59,418 nucleotides of DNA from Gonium pectorale. Lineage: Eukaryota; Chlorophyta; Chlorophyceae; Chlamydomonadales; Volvocaceae. The translations under genes were made by a program, and so were the position numbers. The DNA is taken from NCBI GenBank assembly GCA_001584585.1, contig LSYV01000051.1, positions 95,447 to 154,864 on the forward strand, written 5' to 3'. Positions 49,401-59,418 of this stretch are shown here, in pieces (position 1 is the first letter of the stretch; each line of letters opens with the position of its first letter). Below the pieces are notes generated by a model. That model saw nothing but the letters and a program-made list of their open reading frames with translations. It ran no database searches and was not told the DNA's origin.

Positions 49401-49523
49401 CCCACTAACTCAGCACCCCCTACGACGCGCCAGGCGTGGATCGCGGCGTCGTTCAAAAACGCCAACGCCACCACTCCCATGGGGCCGGCGCTGCCGCCGC
49501 CGTCGAGCGTCTCGGGGCGATAA
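46406..49523 (+). CDS. Secreted Kazal-domain / trypsin-like (S1) serine protease fusion, complete
   Basis: Exons 46406-46478, 46618-46782, 47006-47778, 48066-48227, 48440-48582, 48787-49183 and 49434-49523 give 600 aa in consistent phase. Residues 1-25 look like a signal peptide (WLMACLVVARLTG). Residues 40-78 form a Kazal-type inhibitor domain with six Cys (40, 44, 52, 63, 67, 78) and the CGEDGVTYSSPC core. Residues about 80-330 are a polar pro-like region rich in Thr, Ser and Gln that ends in a basic RHRQARRQ stretch. The C-terminal 260 residues form a chymotrypsin-fold protease with VLTAAHC (His383), VDIAVIQL (Asp441) and GQSGSP (Ser516), closest in style to V8/glutamyl-endopeptidase-like S1 enzymes. 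The basic stretch just before the protease could be an activation cleavage site. The substrate is unknown. A TGTAA lies at 49954, 431 bp past the stop. Confidence 0.9.
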
Positions 49524-51402
49524 CAGGCCTGCTTTTGGGCGAGCTGCAACCTCCTGGCGAAGGCGCGACCCGATTGGAGAGCTGGGACGGGGCCCATACG
49601 GCGGCGCACTGTGGGAGGGACCCGACGGGGAATTCCTGGACGCGGAACGGGCCCGTGCAGGAGGCGCACAAGAGGCACCCAGTGGTGGCCATGGGGGGCG
49701 CTTGCCTTGCTGCCCGGGCCATTCATAGGTGCATCCAGCTTACCGGGATCCACGGGGTCAGCGCACGGGGCAAGGCACAAGAGGCGCCCCTTGCAAGTAT
49801 CGTGACCCGTGGGTGGCCAGAGGGGTTGCTCTCCTTGCTGCCCGGGCCACTCGGACCTTGCCTCCAACTTGCGGGGAGCGGGGACTAGGTCAGCGCACGG
49901 AACGGTCATGTGGCTTTGCCTAGCACAGCTGGGTGTTGCCTCTTCCCCTGAGATGTAATGTTGCCTTGAATTAAGAGGCGGGGCGACTGGCGAGTGCGGG
50001 CAATAACGAATGTTCAAGAAGGCGTGAGCACTGCTTTTTAGGGCTTGACTGAGCAGGTTGGGGACGCAGTGCAATTTGTGCTCCCATGCGGCTGACTGAT
50101 GCGTTGAAATCTTCCGTCAGCGCTTCTGGCGCATGTGGGCCTGCGTTCGGGATGACGGCATTGCAGGGAATGTGGACACGTACGGTGGACGCCAAGGATC
50201 AGGAACATGAACCTTGGGGGTGCTAGTGACTGGCTGCTTGTGGGGTGAAGATGAGCGCTGCCAGTTTAGGTAATGCGTTGCATCATGGGTACGTAAGTAG
50301 GACGTTTTGTGCGTACGGCAGTGTGTTAGTGCCCCTGACTTGCTTACAGATTCATTGGCTGGTGCGCTGAAGGGCTCAGATTGCGGAGTCCTTCTGGTCG
50401 TGGAGCTGTGATTGTCGCTCCTTTCCCTCGACTATCATTCTTAAGCCACTCATTAGCAGGGAGTCCGTTATTCATGTTGCTTGTTGCTTGTGGACCAGAC
50501 CGTACGGCGTGGTACATCTTGGCGGGATGGTGGCGAAGGACAGCGATGTAAAACCTGTCCGTTGTGTTATTCATTTGCGTGAACTCCTGTCTGTTTTTGT
50601 GCTGTGAGGGTGCCCTTAGGATCAAGAGGCACGGGCGCGGCAGGGAAGTTGCCGTGCGGCGACCCCTGGGACGCATAGCATTTGTAACATGCCAGCCTCG
50701 CGACATCTTAGCCCTCCTCAACCTACTTGCCTACAGCGTCTGCCGTTAAGTAGATACATATCAAACGGAGGATGACAAAACGTCTCCTCTTGAGAGGGCA
50801 TGCGTACTCGTACATGTGCTCCCACTGGCACATCTGCAGCATCCTGGCAACAGAACAGCCCGCACGAGGGGGCCTGCAAAGGACGGCAGGCTAACACCAA
50901 GCCATCGCCCAGGCACCTTCGCCACAAGCATACATTATACAGCCCACACCCCACAGGGGGTCAGCGTCTCGCTCCCTCTCACGGACACACGCTCATTGTC
51001 AGCACTCATGCAGTACGGTACGCCCTGGCCAGGACTTGCACGAATGCGTGCGCCCGGCAGAGGAAACTCACAGGAATAGCCAATTGCTCTCAAACGCACA
51101 GCAGGTTGAATATGGTTGCACGTAACACTGCACATCTAAATAGCTACATGCCAGGACGGCCTTCAAATATGCCTCGTACGTATCCTCCTGCTCCCAACCC
51201 ATCCGCCCCTTCCATGACCCAAGCAATCAGATGTCAAACAAACAGCGTGACATAACAATACTACATGACGGACTGGCAAATGCAACCCCCGCAAAACCAA
51301 TCCCCGCCATTTAACACATCACAGCGCGGGTGGTAAACCCAATGCGGAGCTCGCCGCCGCCGCTGTCGCCGCCTAAGTTGCCGGTGCCGCGCGCGCACGT
51401 TG
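49524..51402. other. Intergenic between convergent genes
   Basis: 1.9 kb between the protease stop and the carrier stop, which converge. It contains the protease 3' UTR with TGTAA at 49954 and, on the minus strand, a TGTAA (TTACA at about 50345) that could serve a long carrier 3' UTR. GTACGG motifs occur at 50313 and 50502. No supported gene. Confidence 0.5.
49668..49900. repeat. Two diverged tandem copies of a roughly 115-bp unit
   Basis: Two blocks share, in the same order, GCACAAGAGGC, a GTGGCCA-like segment, TTGCTGCCCGGGCCA and GGTCAGCGCACGG. The first runs from about 49668 to 49770 and the second from about 49785 to 49900. They lie in the 3' flank of the protease gene. Divergence is visible, so this is an old duplication. 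Confidence 0.7.
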
Positions 51403-53141
51403 CTAGAGCAGCAGCTTCAGGACCTCATAGCTGGCCACCACCACCGCGCACGCCGGGGCCGTGCGGGCCGCACGGGGCCCCCAGCCCCGGAACAGGCCGG
51501 GCGGCCCCTCCACCTCCAGCACCTGCCGCACCACCGACAGTGTCGAGGCGCGCGCGCTCACGTCGCCCACCTGCAGCCGCGTCTTGACGACGTCGAACGG
51601 CGTAGTGACCACCGCCGCCAACGCACCGGCGGCGCTGCCAGCGATGAGGTTCGCGGCCAGGACGGCGCGGCCCGGGGGCGCGGTCGAAGTATCCGCCTGC
51701 GCCTGCGCGGCCTGCAGCTCCTGCTGTTGCGGCGATGCCGATGGGCGGTGGGACGGCGAGCCCGGATGCTGGTAGCCCCAGCGCGCCATCAGCCCTCCCC
51801 GGATGGGCTCCAGCATGGCCCAGTACAGGGCGGAGAAGGGCACATCGCGCGCGAGCGTCGCCCCCACACCCGTCCACAGCCGGGGCAGCGTCCGGAGCGC
51901 CGCCACCAGCGAGCCTCCACCGCCACCGCCGCCCAGCGCCCGCCCAGTGCCCGACGGCGCTGCCGCCGCCCCGGCGGCGGCGGCGGCCGTCGTCTCCCGC
52001 AGCGTGTCGCGCAGCGCGCCCCACGCCGTCCGCGCGCCCGCCGCGCCGCCCTGCTGTCGCGTGCGGACCAGCTCCAGCGGCCCCACCAGCAGCACGGCGG
52101 CGGTGCGGGCAGCCGAGCCCGCGATCGCGGGCGCGTAGGCGCCGAGCATGGGCGCGGATCGCTCCAGCAGCGAGTCGTAGAGGGGCATGTACACGCCGAC
52201 CATGGGGATGGCGGCCAGGACGGCCGTGTCCGCGCCGCGCCACAGCGCAGTCACGCCCTCCTGCGCGGAGCAGGGGGGGGGCGGGGGCAGGGGCGGGGGG
52301 GGTTGCCGCGACAGGGGAGGAGAGAGACGCACGGCGATGCTCGGCGGCTGACAGGGCGGGGTCCGGTCCGGGCCAGCGCGACATAGGCGGCAAACCCCCC
52401 ATAGCCACCAGGCACGGATGCAGCTCACGGCTCCAACCAGGCACGGATGCAGCTCACAGCCCACAACAGCGCACAGGCAGCCCCTGGGGCCGCACCTTGC
52501 GCACGATGTCTCGCAGCACGCCGGTGGCCGAGGCAGGCCGGAAGGGGGCGCTGTTGGCGCAGCGCTCCGCCGAGCCCAGGTTGGAGGGCCCCAGGTCCGC
52601 CACCTTCATCGCGCATGCGCAGGACGACATGGGCAGCTGACCCAGGAGGAGGGGACGGTGCAGCGAGGCTGCTGCGCCCGCAGGGGGCTGAGGCGCGGGG
52701 CTGGCAGGCAACCTTGACTGGCAGTCCGCGAGGGAGGGCGCCCGCGCCCATCGCACGGGGTACCTGGCAGGCACGCTGGCAGGGGCCGCGAAGGGGCGTG
52801 ACCAACTTACAGCATGTTGAAGGGGTGATAATGTGCGCGTTGGCTTGCAAGGGGCCTTGCAAACCTCGCCGACCGTGTCACGGCACGCCACGCCAGCCCC
52901 TCACCGTGTCAGCAGGCAGCTCGGCAGCGGCCGGTCCGCGACCATCGAAGATGCTTGAATACGTGTCTGCAAGGCAGAACGCCAACGGTGACGCAGCGGG
53001 CGGTGGGAGTCCGGCAAAACACTAACGCACCTTGACGACATCCAGAGGGTTCACCAGCAGTACCGAGACGATGGATGCTCCTGCTGCCGCTGCTGCTCTG
53101 TGCCTGAGCTCCGGCTGGCGGGAACGCTGCTCAGGCGCCAT
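51403..53141 (-). CDS. Mitochondrial carrier, SLC25A39/40 (MTM1) type, complete
   Basis: Inner-membrane carrier; the SLC25A39/40/MTM1 group is linked to mitochondrial glutathione import and to manganese/iron homeostasis. Exons 53141-53031, 52966-52905, 52700-52496 and 52260-51403 give 411 aa in phase. The exon 3 acceptor is chosen because exon 2 ends in phase 2. Three signature motifs are visible: PLDVVK|TRIQ at residues 32-41, PLELVRTRQQ (the Glu variant usual in this group) and PFDVVKTRLQ. Also group-like are ALWRGADTAVL and LARDVPFSALYWAMLEPIRGG. The first matrix loop contains SSCACAM and ERCANS cysteines, as the human homologue has loop cysteines. A Gly/Ala-rich insert lies between repeats. 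It is divergent from the scramblase gene; its 3' end converges with the protease. Confidence 0.9.
52408..52457. repeat. 29-bp direct duplication in a carrier intron
   Basis: CCAGGCACGGATGCAGCTCA plus C occurs at 52408-52428 and again at 52437-52457, inside the carrier intron 52495-52261. It looks like a recent small duplication. Confidence 0.85.
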
Positions 53142-53455
53142 CGCGCGGATGGGGCTATGACGTTGGTCAGGGCATCCTAGGCATGAAGCCGCATCAACAA
53201 TTCACAGAGACATATATGCGTAGGGCGATGACACCGAGTGCATTGGTTCCACAGTCGTGCGGTCGGCATTACGGCAGTCAGTAGAGGTTAGGCTAGGATA
53301 TGGGGCAGAAAGGCATTATGAAAGTATTCGTACACGACGCAAGTCGGGTGTAAGCACGCGTGCATTTTTGGGGTTTCGCGAAGCAACATCTCCTCAATCG
53401 TCCACTGCCGTCGCGGCGCCAGGTGCCGCGACGGCACCGCGATATATAAGCACAA
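53142..53455. promoter_or_regulatory. Divergent promoter, mitochondrial carrier / scramblase
   Basis: 314 bp between outward start codons. Near the scramblase side is a perfect 12-bp inverted repeat, TGCCGTCGCGGC at 53406-53417 and GCCGCGACGGCA at 53425-53436, with a 7-bp spacer. It is followed by a TATATAAG box at about 53443. The arrangement resembles a dimer-binding operator next to a TATA box. The TATA lies only 13 bp before the ATG used below, which conflicts with a usual start site. Confidence 0.55.
53406..53436. repeat. Perfect 12-bp inverted repeat beside TATA box
   Basis: The arms 53406-53417 and 53425-53436 are exact reverse complements with a 7-bp spacer (GCCAGGT). The element could be a protein-binding palindrome or form a GC-rich hairpin in RNA. 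No other copy was noticed in the window. Confidence 0.9.
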
Positions 53456-56400
53456 ATGCGACGATCAGCGCAGCCCCTAGTGTTGCGGGCTTGGTCCCAT
53501 CTCGTTGCACATGAGTCCGTCCGTCTGCCGTCCGGCGCGACGGACCTAGCCGCCCGCAGCCTGTCCAGCGCCAGGGATCTCCTTGGTTGCGCGTCGCATG
53601 CGTCGCTGTGGACGGTCTGCTCCTCGCCCCTCGCCGATTGCCGGGCGTCGTCACGCGGCAGCGCCAGCGGCCTGCCCCGAATCGCCACCGTGGTCGGTTC
53701 ACGCTTGCTACACAGCTCCCAGGCGGCACTGGCTGAGTCTGCTGAGAGCCGCGCTGCAACGCTGAGGCGCCTCGCGAACGCGAAGGCGCGGCGTGAGAAG
53801 CAGGCCCCGCCGCCGGCCCGGCGGGAGGCACCGGCGGCCCCGGAGCTGCAGCAAGCCCCGGAGGCTGGGCCCCCAGTTGACGACCGTCTGCAGCCGCCCC
53901 CAGATGCCGCGCTGATAGCTGCCGGAGCCACCGCCGTCACGCCGCAGGAGGGCAGGGCCTCGGAGGCCCAGGTGCGCTCCCGGGGGCAGGTCGGCCTTGC
54001 AGGGCCTTGTCATGCGGGCCGTAGGCCCTTGCCTTCGCCCTCGCTTGGAGCCGGCCCCGGCAGTTACTCAGGCCACGTGCCCCTCCGCAGCGTACCCCTT
54101 TCCCGGCAAGCGCTCGACATGTCTGTCCCCCCGCCCCGCCGCTTTGCAGATCTCCGCTGCTCTGGACCACCCGGCGCTCATCGTGACCCGACCCATTGAG
54201 TGGTGAGTGGTGTGACCGATGGAGCAGAGCCATCCCGCGTGTTGCATGCGGCCCGTAGTGTGCGTCTGCCGGTCGCAACTCCCGCGGGAAAGGCCGTGAC
54301 TGGGCAGTCGTCAGCGAATCCACCGCCGATGCTCTCGCCGCCAGCGCTTGTTACGGGTGCCGTACATGGTGGCTGGGCGCCCTGGGCCTGTCGTAGCCCA
54401 CGGCTACTATCAATGGACTGCCCTGGCAATGTGGGGGTTTGCCAGCCCAAATACCTGTTCCTAAAGCAGGTCCTAAGCAAGCCTGCGCGTCTGCCCTCGT
54501 GTGTTGCAGGGGAACCGTCATCTTCGGCTATGAGCAGGTGCGGGCTGGCGGGCCGGCACGGTGGGGTGGGGTGGGGTGGGATGTGGGGGGCCGCCTGGCA
54601 GGGGAGCAAGGCAGCCGGGAATGAATGGGGCCGGGGTGTGGGTCACCGGCTGTAGGGCGGGTGCGTGCAGGTGCTCTGGGCAGCGCTGCCAAGCGCGCGC
54701 CCTCTGAGCGCAGTGCAGCGCAGCGCAGCAGGAGCAGTGTTGATACGGGGAAGGACTCTTGCATGGCACGGCGGCTGTACACTGAAGGCGCTGCTCTGCG
54801 CCATAGGCGTCAACTCCAGGCGACCGTGACCAGCGCTGGGTGCGCCTCACCCGACACCCGCGCACACGGCGTAAACATGCATGCAGGGTCACTGCGTGCA
54901 CTGTGTGCACCGCTCGAGCCCGAGGCACCATGCGGCCAGAGGCCCCCGTGTAACGAGGCACATGCGACATGCCAGACAGCACCGACCCACACTGCATCGC
55001 CTCTGTAACGCGGCACCCAGGCCAACAAGTACACGGTGTACGACGAGACGGGGCGGGTGGTCGCTCTGGTGGCGGAGGACTACGGCGGACTTGGCAAGGA
55101 GGTGGGGCGGCAGCTGCTGCGCACCAGGAGGTCCTTCACGTCCACCGTGTTCAGCGCTGACGGTGAGGCAGGTTTGCGGGCATGCGTGGGGGGAGGGGTG
55201 GAGGAGTGCCGGGCCGCGGCGTAGGGTTGGCGGCGAAGGCGTTGACGCGGTGCTTTTCGGAGGCCTTAACAGAGCGCTTCAGCCAGGTATCCCTAGAGGT
55301 GGCCAAAGAGTGGCACCTGAGGTGTAATTCTCTTGCGGTGTCTATTTTGCGGCGCCTTGCGGTTGTTGGCCCGGGCGAACCTTGCCGTGGAACAAAAGCC
55401 GGACCCAACCCCGCTCCCCCCCGTTATGGCCTCGACTGCAATCCCGCAGGCACGCAGGTGCTCTTCCGGCTGCGTCGGCCCGCTTACCTCATCAGCTCGA
55501 CCATGTTCGTTGAGGACGGGGCGGGGCAGGTGCGACGTCCGGGCTGCGCGGGAGGGACGCTGCGCGGTGACGGTCATGGGACGGCGGGTGAGGGGTGGGC
55601 CTTTGTGCGCTTTCTGTTGCAGAGCCGTAGAGCGCACGACGGCGCCAACGGCGTCCAGGCACAGCTATGCACCGTTGCGTCGGGGGGCCGTGTTCACCCG
55701 ACGCACCCGGCTTTCGGCGCACAGGTGTTGGGCGAGATCCAGCAGCGCTGGCACGCGCTGCGCCGCAACTACGACCTCTACATGGACAAGAGCCAGTTCG
55801 CCGCCATCTCAGGTTGGTCCGTGCGCCCCGACCTGCCTGCCTCTTTACGGGACCGGACGGGACGGTAAACATGCAACAAGCATGCGTAGCCGGCTGCAGC
55901 TGCTCGAGGGCCGGCCGGTTTCACGTCTGACCCTTGGGTCTGCCGATGAAACGTCCCTTCCCTTTGCCCGTCCCTGCCGGCGCGGCCGCCGCCGCAGGCA
56001 CTTTCCTGGCCTGGGAGTTTGAGCTCAAGGACTCGGCGGGCGGCACGCTGGCTCTGGTGGACCGCAACTTCCAGGGCTTTGCCAAGGAGCTGTTCACGGA
56101 CGCCGGCAAGTACGTCATCCACTTTGGGTACCAGGGCGCGCAGCTGCAGCAGCACATGGAGCAGCAGGCGCAGGCGCAGCTGCAGGCCCAGCAGCAGCAG
56201 CAACAGCACCAGCAACAGCAGCCGCAGCTAACGGCGGCGTCGGGGAGCCAGCCGGCAGCTGCAGGGCAGGTCGCGTCCGCGCCCACGCCGACGCCAACAC
56301 CTTCCCCGGCTGCCCCTGAGACGGCAGCACCTGCGGCGGCGCCATCAGCAGCCCCTTCGACGGTGGTGCCTGCAGCGGCGGGGGCTCAGCCCCCGTCCGT

Positions 56401-57312
56401 GACTGCCATGGCGGTTGCGCGGACCGACGTAGCTGTGATCCCGACGCAGAGCGGCAACCAGCTGGTGAGGGCCGGGGCCCTGTGGCCGGGGATGGTGTGG
56501 CGGAAGTATGGCTGTACCTGTAGGGTTTGTCAGGCACAGTGTCATGCGCGCAACTTGTTCATTCATTTGTCGAGCCGGCGTGTTTGAGTCTGAACTCGCG
56601 GCATAGGCGGCATTGGGTACAAAACGGGCGGCTCAAGCGCCTGGGGACCGTGCGGACTTGCGACGGCCTCCTCGCCCCGACCCTCTCGACTCAAGTCCAA
56701 AATAATGATTTGCTATCGATGCCATGCCCTCCCCTCTGCACCGTATCACTTGCCTCCCCCCTCCCCCATCCACCACCGACCCAAACGCCTTCCCCTTCCA
56801 CCACCACCCCGCCTCCCCCGCAGGTGGTCGCTCGGCCGCTGGGCCTCAGTGAGCGCATGGTGGCGCTGGCCTGCGCCCTAACCATCGACTACGACTACTT
56901 CAGCCAGCACTCCCACTCGGGTGGCGGCATCATGTCGCCCATGTTCTACCCCATGCCCGGCGGCGGCGCGACGCCGGTGCCGGCGGAGGGTGCGCCGGGC
57001 GGCGGCGACGTGCCGGCTGCCGGCGCCGCGGGCGCGGCGCAGGGTGCCGTGGGAGAGGCCCCCCTCGGGGGCGGCTATGGGCGCCAGATGGGAGGAGAGG
57101 CGGCCAGCGGCGCGGCGCCGGAAGGCGGCTTTCCGCAGCAGGATGGTTTTGACTCCGGCCAGGCGTGGGGCGAGCAGGGGAGCGGCGACGGGGAGATGAA
57201 GTGGGACCTGGGCGGCGATGCGGGGGGCGCCGTTGGCGGTGGAGAGGAGGGCGGCGGCGTAATCATGGGCGTGGTGAGGTCGCTGTGGGAGCTGTTCGGT
57301 GGCGGCGACTAG
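53456..57312 (+). CDS. Phospholipid scramblase family protein, complete
   Basis: Scramblases move phospholipids between leaflets. Exons 53456-53971, 54150-54202, 54510-54537, 55021-55162, 55450-55529, 55725-55812, 55998-56464 and 56824-57312 give 620 aa in phase. Residues about 1-95 are Arg/Ala/Ser-rich and poor in acidic residues, with SRLLHSSQAA, which resembles a mitochondrial presequence. The scramblase fold is traceable: HPALIVTRPIEWGTVIFGYEQ, NKYTVYDETGRVVALVAED, RSFTSTVFSADG, AYLISSTMFVED, IQQRWHALRRNYDLYM, FLAWEFELKDSAGG, LVDRNFQGFAKELFTDAGKY and ERMVALACALTIDYDYFSQH. Two oddities are a Gln/Ala/Pro-rich insertion (56140-56440) before the last conserved helix and a Gly-rich tail of about 130 residues. 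The nearest characterised relatives may be the fungal AIM25 and animal mitochondrial scramblase group (inference). A TGTAA lies at 57663. Confidence 0.9.
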
Positions 57313-57784
57313 CGTGTCAGGGTATGGGGTGTGGGGTAGCGACCGTTGTCCCGGAGGCTGACCATTTTCGTCCGTGGATGTGCAGCACTTGGTTTGGCTC
57401 CGCTTTCCTGGCTGTCGAGCGCACGACGCCCCTCGCGATCCTTTTATGCTGAAATTGCTAGATTCCTTTCGGGACCGAAGCAGCGGATGGTCAAGCCTTG
57501 TGTGCTGAGTAGGGAGGACCAGAGCGACCTGAGCGACAGCCGCTCTTCGCAATCTACTGGATAGGGGTGCAACGTACAATCGACATGTTCATGGCTTGCC
57601 CTCGTAATTCCCAAAAGGCGACGCGTAAGGCATAGAATGACATATAGTGTCTTTTGGCCTTCTGTAAGGGTACCCGTGAGGTAGACCCGTGAGGTTACCT
57701 GCATATCGAGGCCCCACTGCCTTTTGGGCATAACGAAGATTAACCAACCTTGATCATTGCAATGTGCTATTAGCTGCTGATGAG
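57313..57784. other. Scramblase 3' UTR and intergenic sequence
   Basis: 472 bp between two plus-strand genes. TGTAA at 57663 is 351 bp past the scramblase stop and would mark its end. The remaining about 120 bp would then hold the promoter of the next gene. No further gene is seen. Confidence 0.5.
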
Positions 57785-59383
57785 ATGCCACCGAAAGGCT
57801 TTGCGCAGCAGGAAACGGGCCCGGGGGCCGGGAATAGGATTGCAAACTTAGGACCGTCGGCATCACCGATAGATTTGTTACAGGTTGTTCAAAAGGCGAT
57901 CAAGGCTGGGAGGGAGGAGTTGCATCGAGGTGGCCAGTATGCGGCTTTCAGCGAGGCGCTTAACAGGGTAAGAATAATTTCATAGACGACCATTGCCGAT
58001 GATAATGCCGATACTATGTATGTTCCCGTCGATCGGTCGACCTCGCATCATACCTTGGTCATGCCCTAAACCCTAACCGGCACGCACCGGAGCCCCATTC
58101 TTTACCCCTTCCACACATCCCCCCTGAATATTCCGACTGGCACCCGGCCATGCCCTCAGGCATGGCCGCAATTGCAGGGCCAGGACCGTCTGCGCAGCCA
58201 GAATGATGTCCTTTGGCTTATGCACACGAACACCTCCCCCGCGGCCTCCTACCTCACGGAGTACCTGGCGCGCGAGAAGCGCGTGCGATCAGCGATAGCG
58301 GTGTTTGTGTCCGTCAGCTCTGGGGTGATCACGCTGGCAGACCTCGAGGAGTTCATCGTGGAGCGCGAGCGCGTGAGTACGGCAAGCAATGACATGGCAG
58401 CACGGCCTCGGGCAACAGGCCAGATCTCCTCCCCCTACGGCGCGGGGGGGTGGTCGCTGCTTGCGAAGCTCCGGAACCTCCAGGGGGCCCGCCCGCGGGA
58501 CTCCGCCGTGCGGCGGGCCGGCCGCTCGCACCCTCAGCGACCGACCCTGCAGACCCCCTCCCCTCCCCCTCCCTGCGCGTCGTCCAGTCTCCGACCCAAC
58601 GCCCCCCTTGCCCACCCCCTCAGCCTCCCAGCCTCCTTGATCGGGCCTAGGTCTGCAAGCCCTGGACGCCTACACCCGCGAGCTCCGAGCACCCCGTACC
58701 AGCCTTCCCGCTCTCCGCCGCTCTCCGCCGCACTTCACCGCGGCCGCTCTCCATCCGCTCTTCACCGCTCTTCCTCCATTCGCACGCGCGCCCGCAGAAA
58801 CACACCCGTGAGGCGGCCGTGGCGGAGCGCATCGTCACCTACAACGACCTGTTCCTGGGCCCCCTGGTCCGCCACCCAGAGGCGCTGCGGTTCCGTCTGG
58901 CGCACGGGGGCATGGCGGGCATGCCGGAGCCACGGGTGGGTGCGACCGGGGTTGCGGCCGCGCGGGGTTGGGGGGCGGGCCGGCTGCCACCGTGCTGTGG
59001 GAGAGCGGGCGTGGGGGGTATTTCTGCACTCCTCCCTGCCCTTTCCCACTTCCGACCCAGTCTGCGCGCTCCGGCCCTGGCAACCTCCCCGCGGCCCCTG
59101 GCGCTCGGGGCGCCTCGGGGCGGCCAGTGGAAGTCGACGCCGCCCTGACGGGCGCGCTCCCCGCGGAGGCCACGCGCCCCAACGCGCCCCAACCCCTTCC
59201 GCGGGGGCAGCCGTGGAGCCGGCCCTGGACTCCAGCCCTCTCCACCCGGCCCCCCCCCCCCTGCTGCCAGGTGTCGCGGACGGACGTGGTGCCCCTCATC
59301 GTGGGCCTGCTGCGGAAGCGCAAGGCCACTGAGCGCATGACGGCGGAGGACATTGCCCTCGAGGTGGAGCGAGCCTACCAGAG
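57785..59383 (+). CDS. Unidentified protein, N-terminal part (runs off window); faintly NOV-like
   Basis: Exons 57785-57967, 58178-58372, 58798-58935 and 59271-59383 join in phase to 209 residues, and the fourth ends in a GTGGGT donor. The gene continues past the edge. Visible features are a helical IDLLQVVQKAIKAGREELHR segment, a hydrophobic VRSAIAVFVSVSSGVITLAD segment, YNDLFLGPLVRHPEALRFRL, and VVPLIVGLLRKRKATERMTA. The GPL-x-x-HP phrase faintly recalls the N-terminal part of large plant NOV-like/HSP90-type ATPase proteins. That is memory-based and weak, and no catalytic domain lies in the window. Codon use matches neighbouring genes. The start ATG at 57785 is the first in frame after the presumed upstream gene end. 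Confidence 0.7.
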
Positions 59384-59418
59384 GTGGGTCTGCGCCCCCT
59401 GCGGGAGGGCCCTGGGGC

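Noticed and set aside
58065..58080. CCCTAAACCCTAACC resembling telomere repeat
   Set aside because: A single short run inside an intron, not an array.

Overview
The window is nuclear DNA from a green alga, most likely a volvocine/chlamydomonadalean species. Evidence for this: very high GC, intron-dense genes with many introns of roughly 100-400 bp and GTGAG/GTGCG-type donors, Gln- and Ala-rich low-complexity insertions, TGTAA elements after two of the stop codons, and a gene set (IFT139, a NEK kinase, TGD1, a RAMA-domain protein) typical of a ciliated photosynthetic alga. No rRNA, tRNA, CRISPR array or intact transposon was found. All gene models were built by hand from reading-frame continuity and splice sites, without transcripts.

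Layout, left to right. (1) 1-1255, minus: 5' part of a malic enzyme, cut by the window edge. (2) 1724-12617, plus: complete IFT139/TTC21B, 26 exons, about 1351 aa. (3) 13951-20211, plus: a huge uncharacterised multi-pass membrane protein. (4) 22150-26037, plus: Gln-rich nuclear-type protein ending in a RAMA domain. (5) 29347-31992, minus: plastid lipid permease TGD1. (6) 33790-37093, minus: an inverted paralogue of gene 3. (7) 38040-45886, minus: NEK-family protein kinase with a coiled-coil tail, 17 exons. (8) 46406-49523, plus: secreted Kazal-domain/S1 serine protease fusion. (9) 51403-53141, minus: mitochondrial carrier of the SLC25A39/40 (MTM1) type. (10) 53456-57312, plus: phospholipid scramblase family protein, possibly mitochondrial. 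(11) 57785 to the right edge, plus: 5' part of an unidentified gene with a faint resemblance to plant NOV-like proteins.

Functional themes. Genes 2 and 7 are ciliary or cell-cycle/ciliary families. Genes 5, 9, 10 and 1 belong to organelle lipid or metabolite handling. Three divergent pairs (1/2, 7/8, 9/10) share short intergenic regions of about 470, 520 and 315 bp that may act as bidirectional promoters. The most novel content is the pair of inverted paralogues (3 and 6). They share a C-terminal membrane module with a Thr-Tyr-Thr-Cys-Ser-Arg-Pro-Cys signature and long low-complexity loops, and I recognise no known family. The Kazal-protease fusion and the RAMA protein are the next most unusual genes. 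Gene-poor stretches (20.2-22.1, 26.0-29.3, 32.0-33.8 and 49.5-51.4 kb) hold only degenerate repeats and a dispersed GTACGG/CCGTAC motif.
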